In this document: one piece after another, positions 47,856 to 62,265 of the stretch
Position numbering within the stretch: the stretch's first letter is position 1
Layout of the letters: each line of letters starts with the position of its first letter
Assembly (NCBI GenBank): GCA_013396655.1
Contig: WBMV01006429.1
Span: 124,001 to 188,000, forward strand
Direction of reading: 5' to 3'
Length of the DNA stretch: 64,000 bases
From: Campylorhamphus procurvoides
Taxonomy: Eukaryota > Chordata > Aves > Passeriformes > Dendrocolaptidae
Translations under genes and position numbers: made by a program
Notes under the pieces: generated by a model
Databases searched by the model: none
Told to the model about the DNA's origin: nothing
What the model saw: the letters and a program-made list of their open reading frames with translations, nothing else

Positions 47856-50800
47856 CTCTAACATTTCTAAAGCATGACTGCAACTCCTATTTGTACTGAT
47901 TGATGTTTAGCTGGTCTTGCTCAGTTTGGGCAACTAAGCCAGGCTGGTTTGGACTGCCTTGAACCAATACAATGGAGAGTTATGTATTCTGAGGTCCAAG
48001 AGAAAACAGAAAAATTAGTTATAAATCTTTCTGGTCCTTTTTTCCTACTGCTGCAGGTACAACACTCTCCATTAAATTAAAACTGTCAGTAATAAATTCC
48101 TACTTAGATTTTTAGGGTGCCAGAGGACAGATCTGACACAAATACCAAGAAGGAAAACAGTGCCCATGTCAGTAAAATCCATAATGAAGTTGGAACACCC
48201 TGATGGAGGTGCTGCCAGGATGGTCCCTCAGGGCTGGGAAAGCACCTTTGTGGTGAGAGGCTTGTGCTGCATAACATCCCAAGGCTGCAAGTCCCAGGCT
48301 GTGCTATTTTCATGAGAGGAAGGGTTTTTAGCCCTGTACAGAAATCTGTGGTATTTCCTCTCACAGAAATGCTCCTTGGTGCCTTGCAGTGATGTGTGGA
48401 GTGAGGCAGCAGCAATTCATCAGGGCGAGGGACTGCCTGTGGGACACAGTTGTCACTGTTTTCCCAGCTCTTAATAACATGTTTTGGGGGTTGGTTTTTG
48501 TTTTTTTAATGATGATTGATGCAAGCTGTCAAATCAAGGTGATGTAAAAGCAGGTATTTTGCCTACCATGCTGTTCAGTTAGTGAATGTTAATAGAGCCC
48601 CTTTGTTTCCCTAGTCTGGACTTTCTCTCCTTGCAGCACATCTCGTGCCTGTGCTGGGCCAGCCTTGCACACCCCAGTGACACAGTCAGGAGCTCACAGT
48701 TTGGCAATGGTTCTAAATCTGAGTTAACAAACACCTGAGGGGTAAAAGCCATGAGCTATTGAGTTAATCTTTCATTGCCAAGCTTCAGGAGGTTCCGAGT
48801 GCAGCCACCAAGTAGGTGGCACATCCCAGTGCTGCCCTGAGGAGGGTTTGAAAAGCCCTCTTGGGTGCTCCCAAATTTGCCCATCCCTATAAGCTTCTTG
48901 GAGGGAATTGCCATATGAACAGCAATGTGCCAGCAAAGCTTTTAGGTGTTTTTAGGAGAAGGAGGTTTTTTGTAGCTCAACTGTGTAAGATAAAGGTTTG
49001 TTGGCACCCTCACAAATACACACTTAGCTCTGTTTATACATGTGCCAATTTATAACATGCATGCTTCAAAAGTGTGGTGCGCAGAACAGCCCATTTCTAC
49101 TAGAAGCCTTTTCCTATGAAATTTCCCTTGATTTCTTTAAGGGAGGAGGGAATCAAAACATGATCAACACGGTTCCTAAATATAACTAACTCTCAGAATG
49201 CACAGTTGTGCCTCTGGTTTGTAATAGCAAGGAAAAGAACTATGTCAGCCTCCAGAGCTGAAAATTATTGCAGTAATTTAAGTAAGCAAGCTGGTTTTTT
49301 CATTATGGAAGGTTTCCTTGCTGAGCTGGATGTACAATATATTTATTTCTTCATGAATATAAATGTCTACTACTGATGGAAAGAGTCAGCTGTCACTACA
49401 GTACAAATGCAAATTGCAAACTGATGGTTGAACAATTAAGATCTAGTGCACAGAGCTTATTGCCACTGGAGGACCGTAATTGAATTCCTATTGCTGTCAG
49501 ACAGGTTGAAAATTACTGTAATGAAGAGCATCAGTTTTCTACTTTACATCTCATTGTTTTCCAGCCAAGGAGCTTTGCTCTTGCAGAGGTTTCCACAAAT
49601 ACATCACTGAAAAAAAGGGTAGCAAGTGACAGAGGAATGTTACCTGTCCTTAAAGGGGGAAATAATTAATGCTCTTTAGCTTGACTCCTGCATGAAATTC
49701 AGGGATGTAGAGGCAGGGCTCTTCCTCCAGGATCCCTGGTGTTGGTGTGATCACACAGCAGTGTGCCCAAACACTGTGTAATAATACTGCAAATAACTGG
49801 CTAACTTGATCATTCACAACATAACAGACAGTTCTACTCTCTACTCCAATAAATTTTTAATCAATCTTTGGTTCTATATGTGAAAGTAAATATTTATTGT
49901 ACTACTACCTGCTTTAAAATACTCCAGGTGTGCATATACACGTGTGCATGACATCTTAATTACCAGAGCTCTGAATAACCTCTAGAATGAGCAGATTTTG
50001 AGATACATGCTGAAGGATACAAACAAGGAAAGATTAAATCCTTACTTGCAAAATACATTAGTTGGTGCTAACTACTTCTTATATAGCTATTCCTCCTTCT
50101 ATTATTGTAGAAAAAGGCATGGAATAGGGAGTTGTCTAATATTTGGTTTTTGAGTTTCTTTTTTGAGGAGGTCATAGCCCATAATAGGAGCAAGTCTGTG
50201 TTCTGTGGCTCTGCAGGAGAAGTGTCCATGTCACCTCAAATCTGACATCAGCTTCGTAGCCACTCAAGAGACTGGGATGCTCTATAGGAAGGGCATTCCA
50301 ACTTTTTCAGCATCTAAGATGCACTGGGGAGCCTGTTGAAGGGGATGAGGTTTATTGGTGAAGCATTTTGGTGTGAAATCTCTCTGGCCAGGGTTGGCCC
50401 TGGTGTAGCAGCAGGTTGGGGATGGGCCAGTACAGGTGTGGGTCCAGCAGCACAGAGAGAAAGCACCTGCTTCATCTAAGCAGCTGCAAACCCTTTTGTT
50501 AGGCTAGGCTGGAAATGCCGTGGGTTATGAAATTTATTTGAATATAAAATATTTCTGTTGTGAGGAATTCTGTCTGTTTAATTTTCAATTACCCTGCTCA
50601 GCGTGATTGTGCATGTGTTCCAGTATATTAAATGTGAAAGGAGAAGGAACGTTCTGGAATATGAATAAGCAACGTGTTGCAGTTGTCTGAATAGTCATTT
50701 TACAGTTTAAAATAGCACAGTGGAGAAATAAAATTGAGGGTGTTGTGCACAGCTTTTGGGTTGATTTTCTAATCCCCAGAGGTCCTGCATTTTTCCACAC

Positions 50801-52655
50801 ATGGGTGTATATACCCTACCCAAAAATGAAGAGACAATGACAATTTTTGGGAGTCACCTAGCTCAGGTGATGATGAAGGAAAAGGCAGTCCAACAGATAT
50901 TCCTGATTTTCAGTTATTTTCAGTCTTGTGTAATATGAATTTCTTGCTCTTGTGATCACCAGAGCTCATTAGTAACCTGGCTGAAAACGAATCCATTTAC
51001 TTTGCACCAGCAGTGAATTCTCAACAGGAAATTTCCTGTTGGACTGATTAGGTTTGCAGGCTGGAAGTGTAAATCCATCTGGGTGCTGCACGATCCTTCT
51101 AGTGTCACACTGAATATTTAGTACCCCTCAACAGAATTTAATGCAATATTTATTGCTTCTGTAGATCCCAGCAGCTGATGGGACTATCCAGCTCTTAGTG
51201 CTTCAAGAACCATTAGATCAAAGCAGAGGAGCAGCGCTTGAAAACAGATGTAGTTTTCTTTCAGGCACTCCAGCGCTACAAACTTTGTGCTGATGCAGAG
51301 GTGGTGATGACAAACAGCTTCCTTTTGGCAAAAGCAAACCAATTACAATCTAATAAGTGCTACACCCCAGCAGCTAAATAATTCATGGTATTGGCAGAAG
51401 GCTTCTGTTCCATAAGTCTTCTCAGTCCAATCCAGTGAGATGTAAATAGATCAGAGGAGTGAGATCCATCTCCTCCCTTATTAAGAGATGGTTGTATATT
51501 AATAGGAAAATGCTCCCAGATACAGGGCTTTCCAGTGCATCGTGTGATGTGCTTGAAAAGCCACATAATCAAGTGCCTCAAATTAAAATGCTCTTACTTT
51601 CAGGGGATGGTTTCATCCTTGATGAATGCTAGAAGCCCAAGCTTTGCTTCAAGTAACAAAGACCATTTTCTGTAGGATGATGAACGATGTACTCAGAGCG
51701 GGTCATTTAACAACAAGCTACACACAGACTGTACACTTTCCAGGCTAATAGTTTTATAACCAGTAATTGTGTGATTTTGGCACCTGACATCTCTCATTGA
51801 AAAGCTCTTTGCTCATGATGAAAGAATAGCAGGATATCTGGAAAGCTCAGCTCTTTCTGGGGCCCTTTCAGCTGTGCAGTGCATTCCAGGCTGGCAATGG
51901 TTGGGGAATTCAAAGGCTGTACCTCCCTTGGGAGGACTCAGCCCATTTGCTAAAGGCAAGTGATCTTGTGATCCTGAACTTGGAAAAGTGGGATTCTATG
52001 CAGAGTAAGTGGAAAGGAATTTGGCTCCATTCTAGGAGAGTCTGCTGTAACTGTAGGGAAGAGGCAACAGCAAAATGTTACAAACTGGATTTGAAATCCA
52101 GAGGCAGGAGCTCAGGGTAACTTCTTTGCTGCTGAAGCCTATTCCAGGTTGGATTTATGAGCATGGCTTCTTGAAATGATGTTTTGTTCTTGTTATCTGG
52201 TTCTATGCCAGTATATGCCACACTGTGGTGACAGTATTTCTTTCCAGGTAAAGAAAATTGCAGTATCTAATATAAAAGTTGAGTGTTATATCAGAAGGTC
52301 CAGCATGGATTTACAGTGGTCAGAAATAATACAGTGTCAAGCTCTGAATGTCAAACACTGACTCAGTATCATCGTGCCTGGGTCTGAAAGGCTGGAATTG
52401 TAGGGAATCTTAGCAATACAATAAATTCTGAGATAAATGGCAGAGATGGTTCCCTTCACTTTCATGTCATAGAGCCTTTTAATTTAACAATAAATAGTTG
52501 AGAATTTTTGAAAACATAATAACATACTGATCAAATAGGTGAGTTGTTTATTGTGTATCATAAATCTAGACTTCTCTCTCCTCTAATACCTGCCAATTCC
52601 GCACTTCCCTTACTCCAAGTCTTACCTGAGCTTTTCCAAAACTAGTTGACTGCCT
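47856..52655. other. Non-genic stretch with a possible conserved element
   Basis: No gene or CR1 copy recognised. The stretch 49380-49570 has an octamer-like ATGCAAAT at about 49407, ATTA/TAAT motifs and retained CpG ('gaggaccgtaattgaattcc'), and reads like a conserved non-coding element, on texture only. Confidence 0.35.
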
Positions 52656-52958
52656 CTATGGATTCATTCCACAATAATCTTTAAGTTTTACAAAAAACTC
52701 AGTGTCTGGTTCTGTCTCACATAGTCTGATTGTCCCGCTGGCCTCACAGTTGCTAAACAAACCTGTTGTACACAGGTCATGTTTGCTATTGAGATAAAAA
52801 GTGGTATCATCCCATGGAACTTTATCTCCTGGATGGTCCAAAATTCTCCCAGGGAGACTCTGAATGAAGAGGGTTCCTACAGATGATTTCATGTTAATTG
52901 TTTCCCTGGCTGAGGTGGCATTAAACTTGCAACTGTTGAATGAATTATACAGAGGGTA
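52656..52958 (-). CDS. Open frame of 100 codons with protein-like residues, unknown
   Basis: The - strand frame runs from after a TAA (52961-52959) to TAG at 52658-52656. It carries six cysteines, an N-glycosylation-type NAT and a polar, acidic composition unusual for chance frames here, for example GDKVPWDDTTFYLNSKHDLC and EASGTIRLCETEPDTEFFVK. The first ATG is at 52892 (78 residues from there). A strong donor CTCAG|GTAAGACT lies 30 bases beyond the stop (exon side 52626), and a poor acceptor 'attcattcaacag' lies near 52939. It could be a decayed exon of an extracellular protein, a retrocopy piece or chance. No family was recognised and no start or partner exon was found. Confidence 0.22.
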   Translation of the reverse strand, partial: YPLYNSFNSCKFNATSARETINMKSSVGTLFIQSLPGRILDHPGDKVPWDDTTFYLNSKHDLCTTGLFSNCEASGTIRLCETEPDTEFFVKLKDYCGMNP

Positions 52959-55900
52959 TTACATCTTTATTCTGATCTACTTTTAAGTGCAAAGCCTTTG
53001 AAAGTCCTCCCTGCAGGGTGCTCAGTCAGCTCTGCTCCCTCCTGGATGTTTCAAAGCCTTTCCCAGCAGTGACAGTGGGGGGAGCACAGCAGTGACCTCC
53101 GGTGGGGTCAGAAGTGAAAGGGCACCGGTTCCTAAAGTTTTCTGGGGGTGAGAAAGCCACACCAGAGAGCAGACCCTGTGAGTGACAGGAAAATAATGAT
53201 AATTGTAAGAGCCTGGCTCCTCCCATCCCAACTCAAGTGCCAGGGGCTGCAGAGCATTACTGTTCCTGTTACTTGGCTGGCACAAAGTGCCCAAGTGTTT
53301 CAAAGGCACAAATGTGTAGGAATTCCTTCCAACAATCCTGCCCCCCCATCCTTCCCTAGAGGGGAGCAGGGTGTGTGCCATGTGCAGGCTCCTCTGTGCC
53401 AGTTGTCATGTGCCAAAAGCATGGCCATCCTTTGGGGGGGATATTGGGGTGGGATGTGTTTTCCAGCTGCTAATCTGTGTCTGCCCTGCCAGTCTGAGTT
53501 AGATGCTGCCCCTGCCAGTGGGCAGTCCTGTTTCTCTGCCCCAGCAATAACTATAAAATTAACTTTCAGATACCCAAAACAGCTTGCAGGGATTTAGCCA
53601 TGTAATTTCTTCTGACATTAGTGGAGGGTACATGATTAAAACTTAGCTCAGTGGCCTGAAATTGTCCCTGCTGGGGCTGTGTTTTCACCTTCTCCTGGCA
53701 CCACAATGCCTCAGTGTGGCCAGGGCTGTCGGAGCAGATGGGCTTGAGGGCAAGGAAGAGACCTGCAACTTCTGCCCATTCCAGACATTTCCCATCCTGC
53801 TGCCTCTGGACACACTGAGCAGGAGCATCTCCTTTGCTAAAGGATAATTAATGAAGCAGGATAATTAATGAAGTGTAGGAAGGTGGAGGAGGAAGGACTG
53901 GCAGAGCCTGAGCTTTGGTTCCTCGATATTGTTCTGTCCCACCTCAGTTCTGCCCTCTCTAGTGCCAATTTCCAATGAATTGCAGCACACTCTGTGGTCA
54001 CCTCCCCAAATGACTCTGGTTTGCCAGGGGAAAGCTATGCAATTTCTAAAGCTTTAACATTTCATCTGCATTCTCCATAAAAAGAAATACAGACAGAGCA
54101 GTCAACAGGGAATTCAGAAACACCAGAACAACTCTTAGGAAAGATTTTAAAAAGAAGTGTTCCAAACCAACTCACAACTCTGCTCCTGTTCCCACTCACA
54201 TGAAATGTGTTTCTATAGTTGTGTGAGGGGAAATAAGACAATTTCAGGTACTGCCTGTTCCTGGCAAAGATGTGCTGCTGCTGCCCCAGGGGTTGTTCCC
54301 AGCAGTTGCCTGTCACTGCAAATAACAGGCAACACAACTCAGGGAGGATGGATCATCCTTGCTGTCTAGATGGAAAAAAATCCAAGACTTTGGAAATACC
54401 TCATTCCCAAGAAGCATTTTAATTTAAAATTTGGCCTTTTGATGTAATTCAGATTTCAGCAAGGAATTCTTTCTCAGAAAGAACATTGGACAAAACCCAG
54501 CAAGTATTCTTTTTCTCTTCACTCAGTAATAAGTGTTATCATTGTTTCTCATTTTGAGGCGGAATTATAAATCCTTAGTTATATGATGTTGCAAGCATTA
54601 TTGACTGTGTGTGACAGACACAATCTATATTATATTTTTGCAATGCAGTCCCTTTGCTCCCATCCCATTATCATAGCAAAAGTGATTTCAGAGTTAATGT
54701 TGGTGGCTCTAGGAGAATGAGGAACTTCCCTCATGGCTTCTAACCCTCCACCACACCTTCCTGGAGAACACTCCTGGTGCTTGGGGCAGCTCAGCAAGGG
54801 TCAGCCAAGATGAGTTCAAGAATGGGGTCTGGTTTGTCCCCCTCTGGGGAGGATTCAGCTGCCCCCTGCCTTGTGGTGTGTGTGACAATTGTCCATGTGT
54901 CCTGAGGACACAGAATGCCCTTGTCCTCCCCCTCTGCCCTGTCACCTCTTGCTCCCACCTGCCACCACTAAGGGCTCTCACATTCCTCTCTGTTCCAGCT
55001 TGGCCATGTTGGCTCAAACTGAAGGAAGAGAGGAGTGCAATTTGTATTGCAAAGAGAGGCATTCACTTCTAGAATAATGCTTCAGAATGTTTTTGGTCGA
55101 TCAATTGTTCTATTCTTCTTCTGCAAAATCCTTCAATAGAGCCATGTTGACTTATCAGGGAGCCAATGAAAAGCAGTAAAAATTCATATGAAGAAAAAGA
55201 GAGAAAACACAAAGAACTGAATCATCATCATAATCTAAGGACACAATAGATTTCATCAATTAGAGACAAACTTTTTGTCAGAATATCTTGCTGGCATTTT
55301 TCCCTGAATACAATAGAATATTGGTGTTTAATTATCTGTGGTGATAAGTGAGACATCATGAGATTTTGCATCTACCCAGTAAGGAGATAATGATACCAAT
55401 TTCATGTTTGAGTTCCAGTTTTGTAACTGCTTCTCACTAGAACAGTCACCCAGCAGGGCTTCAGAATCTTCCTTTGGCTTTACACCCTCCACTGTTTCGT
55501 GCTAAATGAGCAATCACTTCCAGTGCTAATGAGTTATCCAGCATAGAGCACTGGAGTTGTGCCTGGTTAAACAAAGGACAGGTGAAGATGTTGGAGTGGA
55601 AGAATACATTGAAAATGTGTTCACAGCATGGTAACTCTCATGGAATGATAACTATTCATGATGGCTTCACTTGCAGGAATCCCTTCTTGCTTCTCTCTCA
55701 CAGCATGCAACCTGATTTTTCTCATTGTGTGGTGCTCCCCCAGGCAGCACTTTGGCAGCTCTGGGCCATAATTAGTTGGTTCTTTCACCTGAAATTTAAA
55801 AAATAACAAATCACTTACTGCCTGGGTGTGCAGAGGGTGGAACTGATGCTTTGGAGAGTTTGGCCTCCCTGTTCCAGGTGGACTGGCAGCTGTCCAAGGC

Positions 55901-56395
55901 TGGGGTCTCACCTGTGCTCCTTGTTCCAGCACAGGCAGTGTTTGGGGTGTTTGGGGCAGGGCAGTGAGCTCAGCCCTGCTCCTGGAGCTGAGCTGTGTCC
56001 TCAGGCTGGGTTATTTCACTGCTTAAGGCACATCCACAGCTACTCCCTGCAATGTCATTCCCTAAACTGTGAAGTAAACTCTCACAGTTTGGGTTCCTCC
56101 TCCCCTTACAAACACAACACATATTGTATTAGCTCAGGCGTGAGTCACAGGCTCAGTGTTTATGAGCATCTTGTGAATGTGTTTTACTGAAACAAGCCTT
56201 GGCACTTGCTAAAGATTTGCAGTGGTAATAATACATTCTGGGTGATTCAGGCTGTGCCCAGGCTTATCAGAGCAGGAGAGCAAAGTGTGTATCTTGACAT
56301 AACCTCAGCAAGAGGTGCTTCCTCTGAAGAAACAAGTCAGGCTGCTAGAACTTATTTTAGAGAAATACCCAAACAATTAATATAAAAAAGGAAAA
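52959..56395. other. Non-genic stretch with a small tandem duplication
   Basis: Single-copy DNA. A 17-bp unit aggataattaatgaagc is duplicated at 53841-53857 and 53858-53873. No exon or CR1 fragment supported. Confidence 0.45.
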
Positions 56396-56463
56396 TAGGA
56401 AAAAAAACCAAACAAACACGTAAGGAAGAAAGAAAAGAAGGGAGAAAGGAAAAGAAAGGAAGT
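56396..56463. repeat. Purine/A-rich low-complexity tract
   Basis: Mostly A and G with AAAC steps at the start ('ccaaacaaacacgtaaggaa') and GAAAGGAAAAG-like sequence after, with no strict unit. Confidence 0.75.
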
Positions 56464-56529
56464 CAGAATGGTTCAGGGCATCACTGTAAAGACCAGAAAT
56501 GAATCATAATGGGGAAAGATCTTACACTT

Positions 56530-56590
56530 AAATGGTTGGACTTGGTGGTCTGAAAGGTCTCTTCTACCTTAATTATTCTTGATTCTATAA
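56530..56590 (+). mobile_element. CR1 LINE extreme 3' end
   Basis: Contains 'atggttggacttggtggtct', 'gaaaggtctcttctacctta' and 'attattcttgattctataa', the expected CR1 3' terminus including the ATTCTAT-type tail. About 60 bp. Confidence 0.85.
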
Positions 56591-59500
56591 TGTCCATTTA
56601 TTGCCATAATTCCCACAGGAGAGAACCCCAAGGTTTTTTATTTGACTGAGTTCCCATTCTCTTCCACGTGGAAGTGATAAACTCAAACCTGAAGGATGGG
56701 GTTAAACACTTCTCAGTTGTGGTTTGGAGACCTGTCCAGGCAAAAGGCTTTTGGGCTATTACAGGGACTTATTTTCATGTATCCACTTTCTCTTTCTGTC
56801 AGGTACTTCTGTATTTTCTCCCACTATATTTGTGTGTGACCACAGGAGGAGCAGCCCAGGCCACCTTAAATGCAGCCTCAGCTCCACATTTAATTTTAAT
56901 AGCAAAACGTGAAGGCATCATAATTAATGTAATTGTGTGTTTACATTTGGATATGTAAAATTTACAGCAGTGCATAAACTACTTCTATTGTTAATTATGG
57001 CCCCAACACCCTTCCTGGAGAGCTGGTGTCCTTCTTTCCTGATTTTAAACTTGGAGATGTTTGGAGAAATGAGTTTTCTCACTGTGACATTGTGTGTCCC
57101 CAAGTATGACACAGACACCAGAGTTCTACTTTGTGCTAAAAGTGAGAAGGCAGTGATGGTTTGGAAGGATTGGAAGGGTAACAGCATTTCTTCTCATGCC
57201 TTTCCCACCACCCTGGGAATTTCTCATGGCCACTCATTGCTCTGGTTTTCCTGTGAGCCTTGCTGACAGAGGGTTGCATGGTTGGACTTTGCTCTGCCCC
57301 AGCCACTCTGGCTTTGCAGATCCCCCCAGAGTTGGAAGCTGTAGATCCAAGCAGGATAAGTCAACTCTAAAGAATGAATCAATTTGGAGAAAAATTATTT
57401 CAGGTGTGTGAATTCAAGTTTGAAATTTAGCGGTGCCCTCTCAGCACCTTGAACATCTTACACATCATGGATAAGAAATTCCTTTAGCATAAATTGGTAA
57501 GTCAATCAGCTGGACTTGTGGGTTTGTGCTGTGAATTTCCCCCTGTACAGGACCTTGCAGTTGTTGGAGGAGAATCTGCTCTAGGAATCAGCTCCCATGG
57601 GAGTTTTGCTCTGTAAAGGCTACAAGGAATTCATTAATGCCCCATTAAACTGGTGTCAAGGCATCCCTTTGAAACAAGACTGGAATGGTAGATCACTCAT
57701 TTGGCTCCAAATGACTTGGTTGCTGTTTTGCTTCATCTAAATCAAAGGTCTGCAGTGAGCTGCATGCACAGATTATACCTAAATATGCACGCAAAGAGCA
57801 CGTGGTCATTTCTTGTCCACAAGAGGTATGAGGTTTCAAATGCAAGGAGGTTTTATTTCAGGGCTGTGGTTTCACAGCCACTGCCTGTGCTGTTTGAACT
57901 GGTGGTAGCAGCTCCCCCCTTGGCATTCCCAGCTGCTATTTCCATATGGTTGCAGGAGCTGTTTGTGTGGTTCTCACCCAAAAACTGCTCAGAGATATTG
58001 TGATCTCAGTGGGAAGGGTGGTCATGCTTCACAGGGACTTAAATCTGTGCTTTGGCTGCAGACAGGGAGTTATTTTCATTGCAGTGGCACCTCTGCAAGT
58101 CAGGTTTGAAAAGCACTGAGGATTTGAAAGGAGTGGAGAGGGAAGAGCCTCCCCTTCCTGCTTGATGTGAGGATCAGCGGATCCTGGAGCTTTCAGCAAT
58201 TCAGGCAGGAAAACGAGTGCACTGGTGGTTTGGGGAAGGAGAAGGATCTTCTAGATCAACCCAAACTGGTGACAAGCCCTGCAGAGCTGGGAGGTTGCAG
58301 AGCCCTTTCTGGAACAGTAACTCACCTCTTGCTGTGCACAGGGTATTGTTCCCAAAGATCCTTATTCCAGTGGCCAGCCCAAAGTTCTGGGTGCTGTACT
58401 GGGATGAGCTTTCACAGAAAAAGGCTTTTGTTGGCAAAATCAATTTTTTCAAGTCTACACATCTGTTATAAACCATCACGCTGAAAAGAATAAAATCCCT
58501 TCCAATCCCAAATGCTATTGGATTACTGACAGCCCAAGCTCTTAATTAGCCTGTCACTAAAGAAGAATTTTGCTTCAAGATGAATGTCCTTCACTCCTGT
58601 GTATTATTTAACATATGGAAATTGGTACAAAGTTTCAAAAAGAGCTATTCCAAAATCACAGATTAATAGATCTCCAATTCTCTCTGCAGAGCTGCAATTA
58701 ATGTTCTTTCTGTTCTTGTAAGAGGTTGAGCTCTGCTGGTTTCTGTGGAAAGGGGCATATCCAGGTGATCAGGGTTTAATTTTACCTAACTTGATGTTAA
58801 TGAGCCGTTACTGCTTTATTGGCAAGGGGGAATAGGAAGTAGAAGAGAGGATAAGAAAAAGTGATACAGCATCCATCCTTCAGCTAAATATAGTGTGGAC
58901 CTGGTGCTTTGAATGAAAGTGTGCCAACAATTAATACAGACATCCAAAGTACATGACAGCTCCTTTTCTGTGCAGTAGTAACACTGACAACTTTATCCAT
59001 GCAGCATGTAAAATTGAGTGTTACCAACAAATGACTCACTGAAGCAATGTGTTCTAGAATTAAGGACGGGAGACAAAAGACATTTAAAAATGGGGATTTT
59101 CAACAGAGGGGTGTAACAATAGGAGATGTCAGGGAAGAACTGTTGCAGGTGTCCTATATTCTGAAATCACATATACTAGATAATATATTTTTATTTTCAT
59201 CCACATATCAGAAGGACTAGCAAAAGAAAACACATTTATAGATACATGGGGGAAATGGGACATAAAGTTTAAGCACCAGATTGGGACTATAAACCCTGCC
59301 TTGTACTCCTTTGTGTATTTTAATTAAATGCTCATATGGGGACTGAAACACCTGTCACTCTGTACACATTCCTTGGTAAAAATCCTATGAGCTGGTATAC
59401 ATATATATGGCACTCGAGAATGAATAAAGACAGTGTAACCTAGTGGATCTAATAATTAATTCAAATAGGATTAATTGTGTTGTACCATCATCTTAGCTCC

Positions 59501-62201
59501 AGTTCTAATGACAAGGTTGTGAATGTGCTGTGCTGAGCTCATCAGTCTCTTGTAGAAGCTGAAAGGTCCTCTGTGCTTGCAGGAGACAACTGTTAATGCA
59601 CAAATCCCAGATCTGCCCTTCTCCTTCCTACCTTATCCTTATCAAACCTGGGACAAACCTTTCCAGCCAAGGGAGCTGCTGGGTGTTTCTGGATTAGCCC
59701 TGCCAGACTTAGGAAATCAGAAACTGAGGGGCAGAAAAGCACACCTTTCTTACTCTTTCCATGAGAAGATGCAGAGAACAGGAGAAATGAGGTGGGGGAA
59801 GGAGTTCCATAAGGTTTGCTGGCCCCTGATGGTGCAGGTGGGACACCTGCTTTGGCCAGAAATGAGTTGGCTGCACAAACACTGCATGAGCTGGGCTGCT
59901 CAGAGGCTTCCACTAAATGCTCAGCAATGCCCCTCTGGTTTTATTCTTGGCCTCCAGGGCTCAGTGACCCTCTTTGTCCCCTGAATTAAGGTGTTCACAG
60001 CTCTGGGGAACAGACTGTAGGAGGAAGGATGCAGTTCCTTATCTCAGGAAGGGGCACCTCTCACTCTGCAGTGTCAGTGCTGTGTTTGGGGACTTTGGGG
60101 GCTGCCCTTCCTCAGGCAGAGCTGTGACACCAGTGCTGTGCTGCCCTGAAGAGGTGGGGGTCGTGAAGCAGAGAGCTTCACATTTGCACCTTTTTTAGGG
60201 GGGTGATACAGGGTGAGGAATACTGTCTTGTTATTTCATTGCAGTGGATCTTCCCCTTCGTTATGTGAGCTTACACAATGTTCTACACTGATTTATAATC
60301 CTCCTCTTTGCTTGGCTTTCTCCTGCTGACAATGTCTTTAGTCATAAAAGATAAAAGCTTCTCTGAAACACATTAAACTATTCAAACCTTATTACATATT
60401 TTCTTCCCTCTAGCAGAAGGTTTTTAGCACAGAATATACAAAGCATTACCAAATGCAAATCTGCACGCTCTTGCTGGTGGTGAGAATGAACTGAACTATT
60501 TTCTTGGTGTAATGAAATCAAAACAGGGTGCCTAAAGGACCAGCCCAGGGTGAGTGTGCTGGGTTGTAGACTGCTGAGTACTTACTGATTTCTGTGGGAC
60601 CTTGTGTGTAACAAGAACTGATCAATGTGAAAGGATGCTCTGTACCCTGCAGGGATAATATCTGTGCTGAGAGGCTTTTCTGGAGGGTTCCTTGGGTGAT
60701 TACCAGCCTTGAGACAAGCACACCCTAATGAAAACCCCCTGTATTCCAGATCCAGGACTCACTGAATCACATTGTCATGACCTCCCTGCTGCACACAAGG
60801 GGGACTGTCACCCACACAAGCAGGATGTGCACAGGGACATGGGCACCCAGCAAAGAGCCCCACTGGGGATCTGCCTAATGAGTCCTTCTGCTGGCCTAAA
60901 AACAAATGGTTCCAGAAGAGTGGTGCAGCCAGGAGAACTTGCCTGGGTGGGAGAACATGCTGTCCAATGTAAATGTGCCAGTACCAGAAAGCTGAGGAAA
61001 GAAATGAGCCCAAGGTTTCCAAAGTAGCTGGAAGGAACTCCCTGTCAAAGAGCAGTGCAGCAGAGCCAGTGAGAGCAAGTCCTTTCTGCCCAGATTCAGA
61101 AGGAGAAGGGCATGTCTTGAGCAGATCAAAAGCAAATAAAACCCCTCCAAAAAAACCCCCTAACAACTATTCAGCTTTAAGCCTTACCCACACTGCTCAG
61201 CAAAGGGAGGAGCAACCCCCTGGCAGTGCCCAGGTCAGTGTGATCCCTTGCCATGCCATATCAGCCTGCTCTCCTGGGATGCTCACATCCCAAAAATCTG
61301 CTCTTATTCAGGAAAATGCAATTTTTGCTGAGCTGCTTCTTTATGGTGTAGTTTCTGCTTAGGGGTACCAGCCATTCCTAAGAGAAAACCTCTGTATTTC
61401 CCCCCATTTAAGGGGGCATCGTTGTGCTCAGCTATTTAGTGCTCTTTAACCTTTTTTAATGAGCAATGCTTGAAAAGGCTGCTGGCTCTGACCGTGGTGG
61501 GAAGCAGTGCCTGGGACTGACATTAACTGAAAAGCTCTTAGTCCAGCTCAGGAGTGATACTGCTGATGTGCCTTTCATGTGAGGTGTTTTATCCCTTCCT
61601 ACATTCAGATTGATGGATTTACAGGGATTATTCCCTCTGGGCTAATGGCTACAATTTCTTTGTACATAGAGAATTTAAAAGGTGAAGTACATTTGATTGA
61701 TTTGTTCAGGAACTAGATGTGATTTCTGTGAATACATTTGAAGGGTTAGGTGTTTAAAGCTAATTGCATATTTAACTGCTGAGCTGCACTGGGGTTTAAC
61801 TTTAGGACTGAGTGCTGGAGGAAGCAGCAGGTTCACCCCCCCTGGCTAAATGCCAGCCAAGAAATACAGCCCTGTCTGCTCAGCTTCCACCTGCTTTTGG
61901 TCATGGCTGTGTTTTTGTCATCCTTTGTTTTGGTACACTTGGCATTTGTGGTGGCAAATTGAGGGACCTGTGTGGCTTCTGTGCCACAGGCATGAGGAGG
62001 CAAAGGACTCAGGGTTGAGACCTGGCCCTGGATTATGTGGTGTATTTGCTCACCTGTATGTCTGCCACCTTTCCTTGACAGCCTGTCTGTTCACTGCTCT
62101 GTCCTCTCAGGGTAATTCATCACTGTTCTTTTTCTCACTTAACTTCTGTGTTAAAGCAAAGACTTGCAAGGAATGATGGAGTATTCTGACTGTGTCTTGG
62201 G
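56591..62201. other. Non-genic stretch with a possible conserved element
   Basis: No gene recognised. The stretch 58760-59070 is A/T-balanced with TAAT/ATTA motifs and retained CpG ('gttaatgagccgttactgct'), resembling conserved non-coding DNA. A 12-bp palindrome CTCCCATGGGAG lies at 57592-57603. Confidence 0.35.
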
Positions 62202-62265
62202 ATAGAGGAATAGACTAGATACCCTTTTAAAAATCCTTTCTTGCCCCATCTTTTATGATTCCACG
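62202..62265 (+). mobile_element. Possible diverged CR1 3' end
   Basis: 'gatagaggaatagactagat', 'acccttttaaaaatcctttc' and 'cttttatgattccacgag' follow the order of a CR1 3' terminus (ggttggactagatgacctt ... aactattctatgattc) but with many changes. This is a weak call. Confidence 0.45.
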
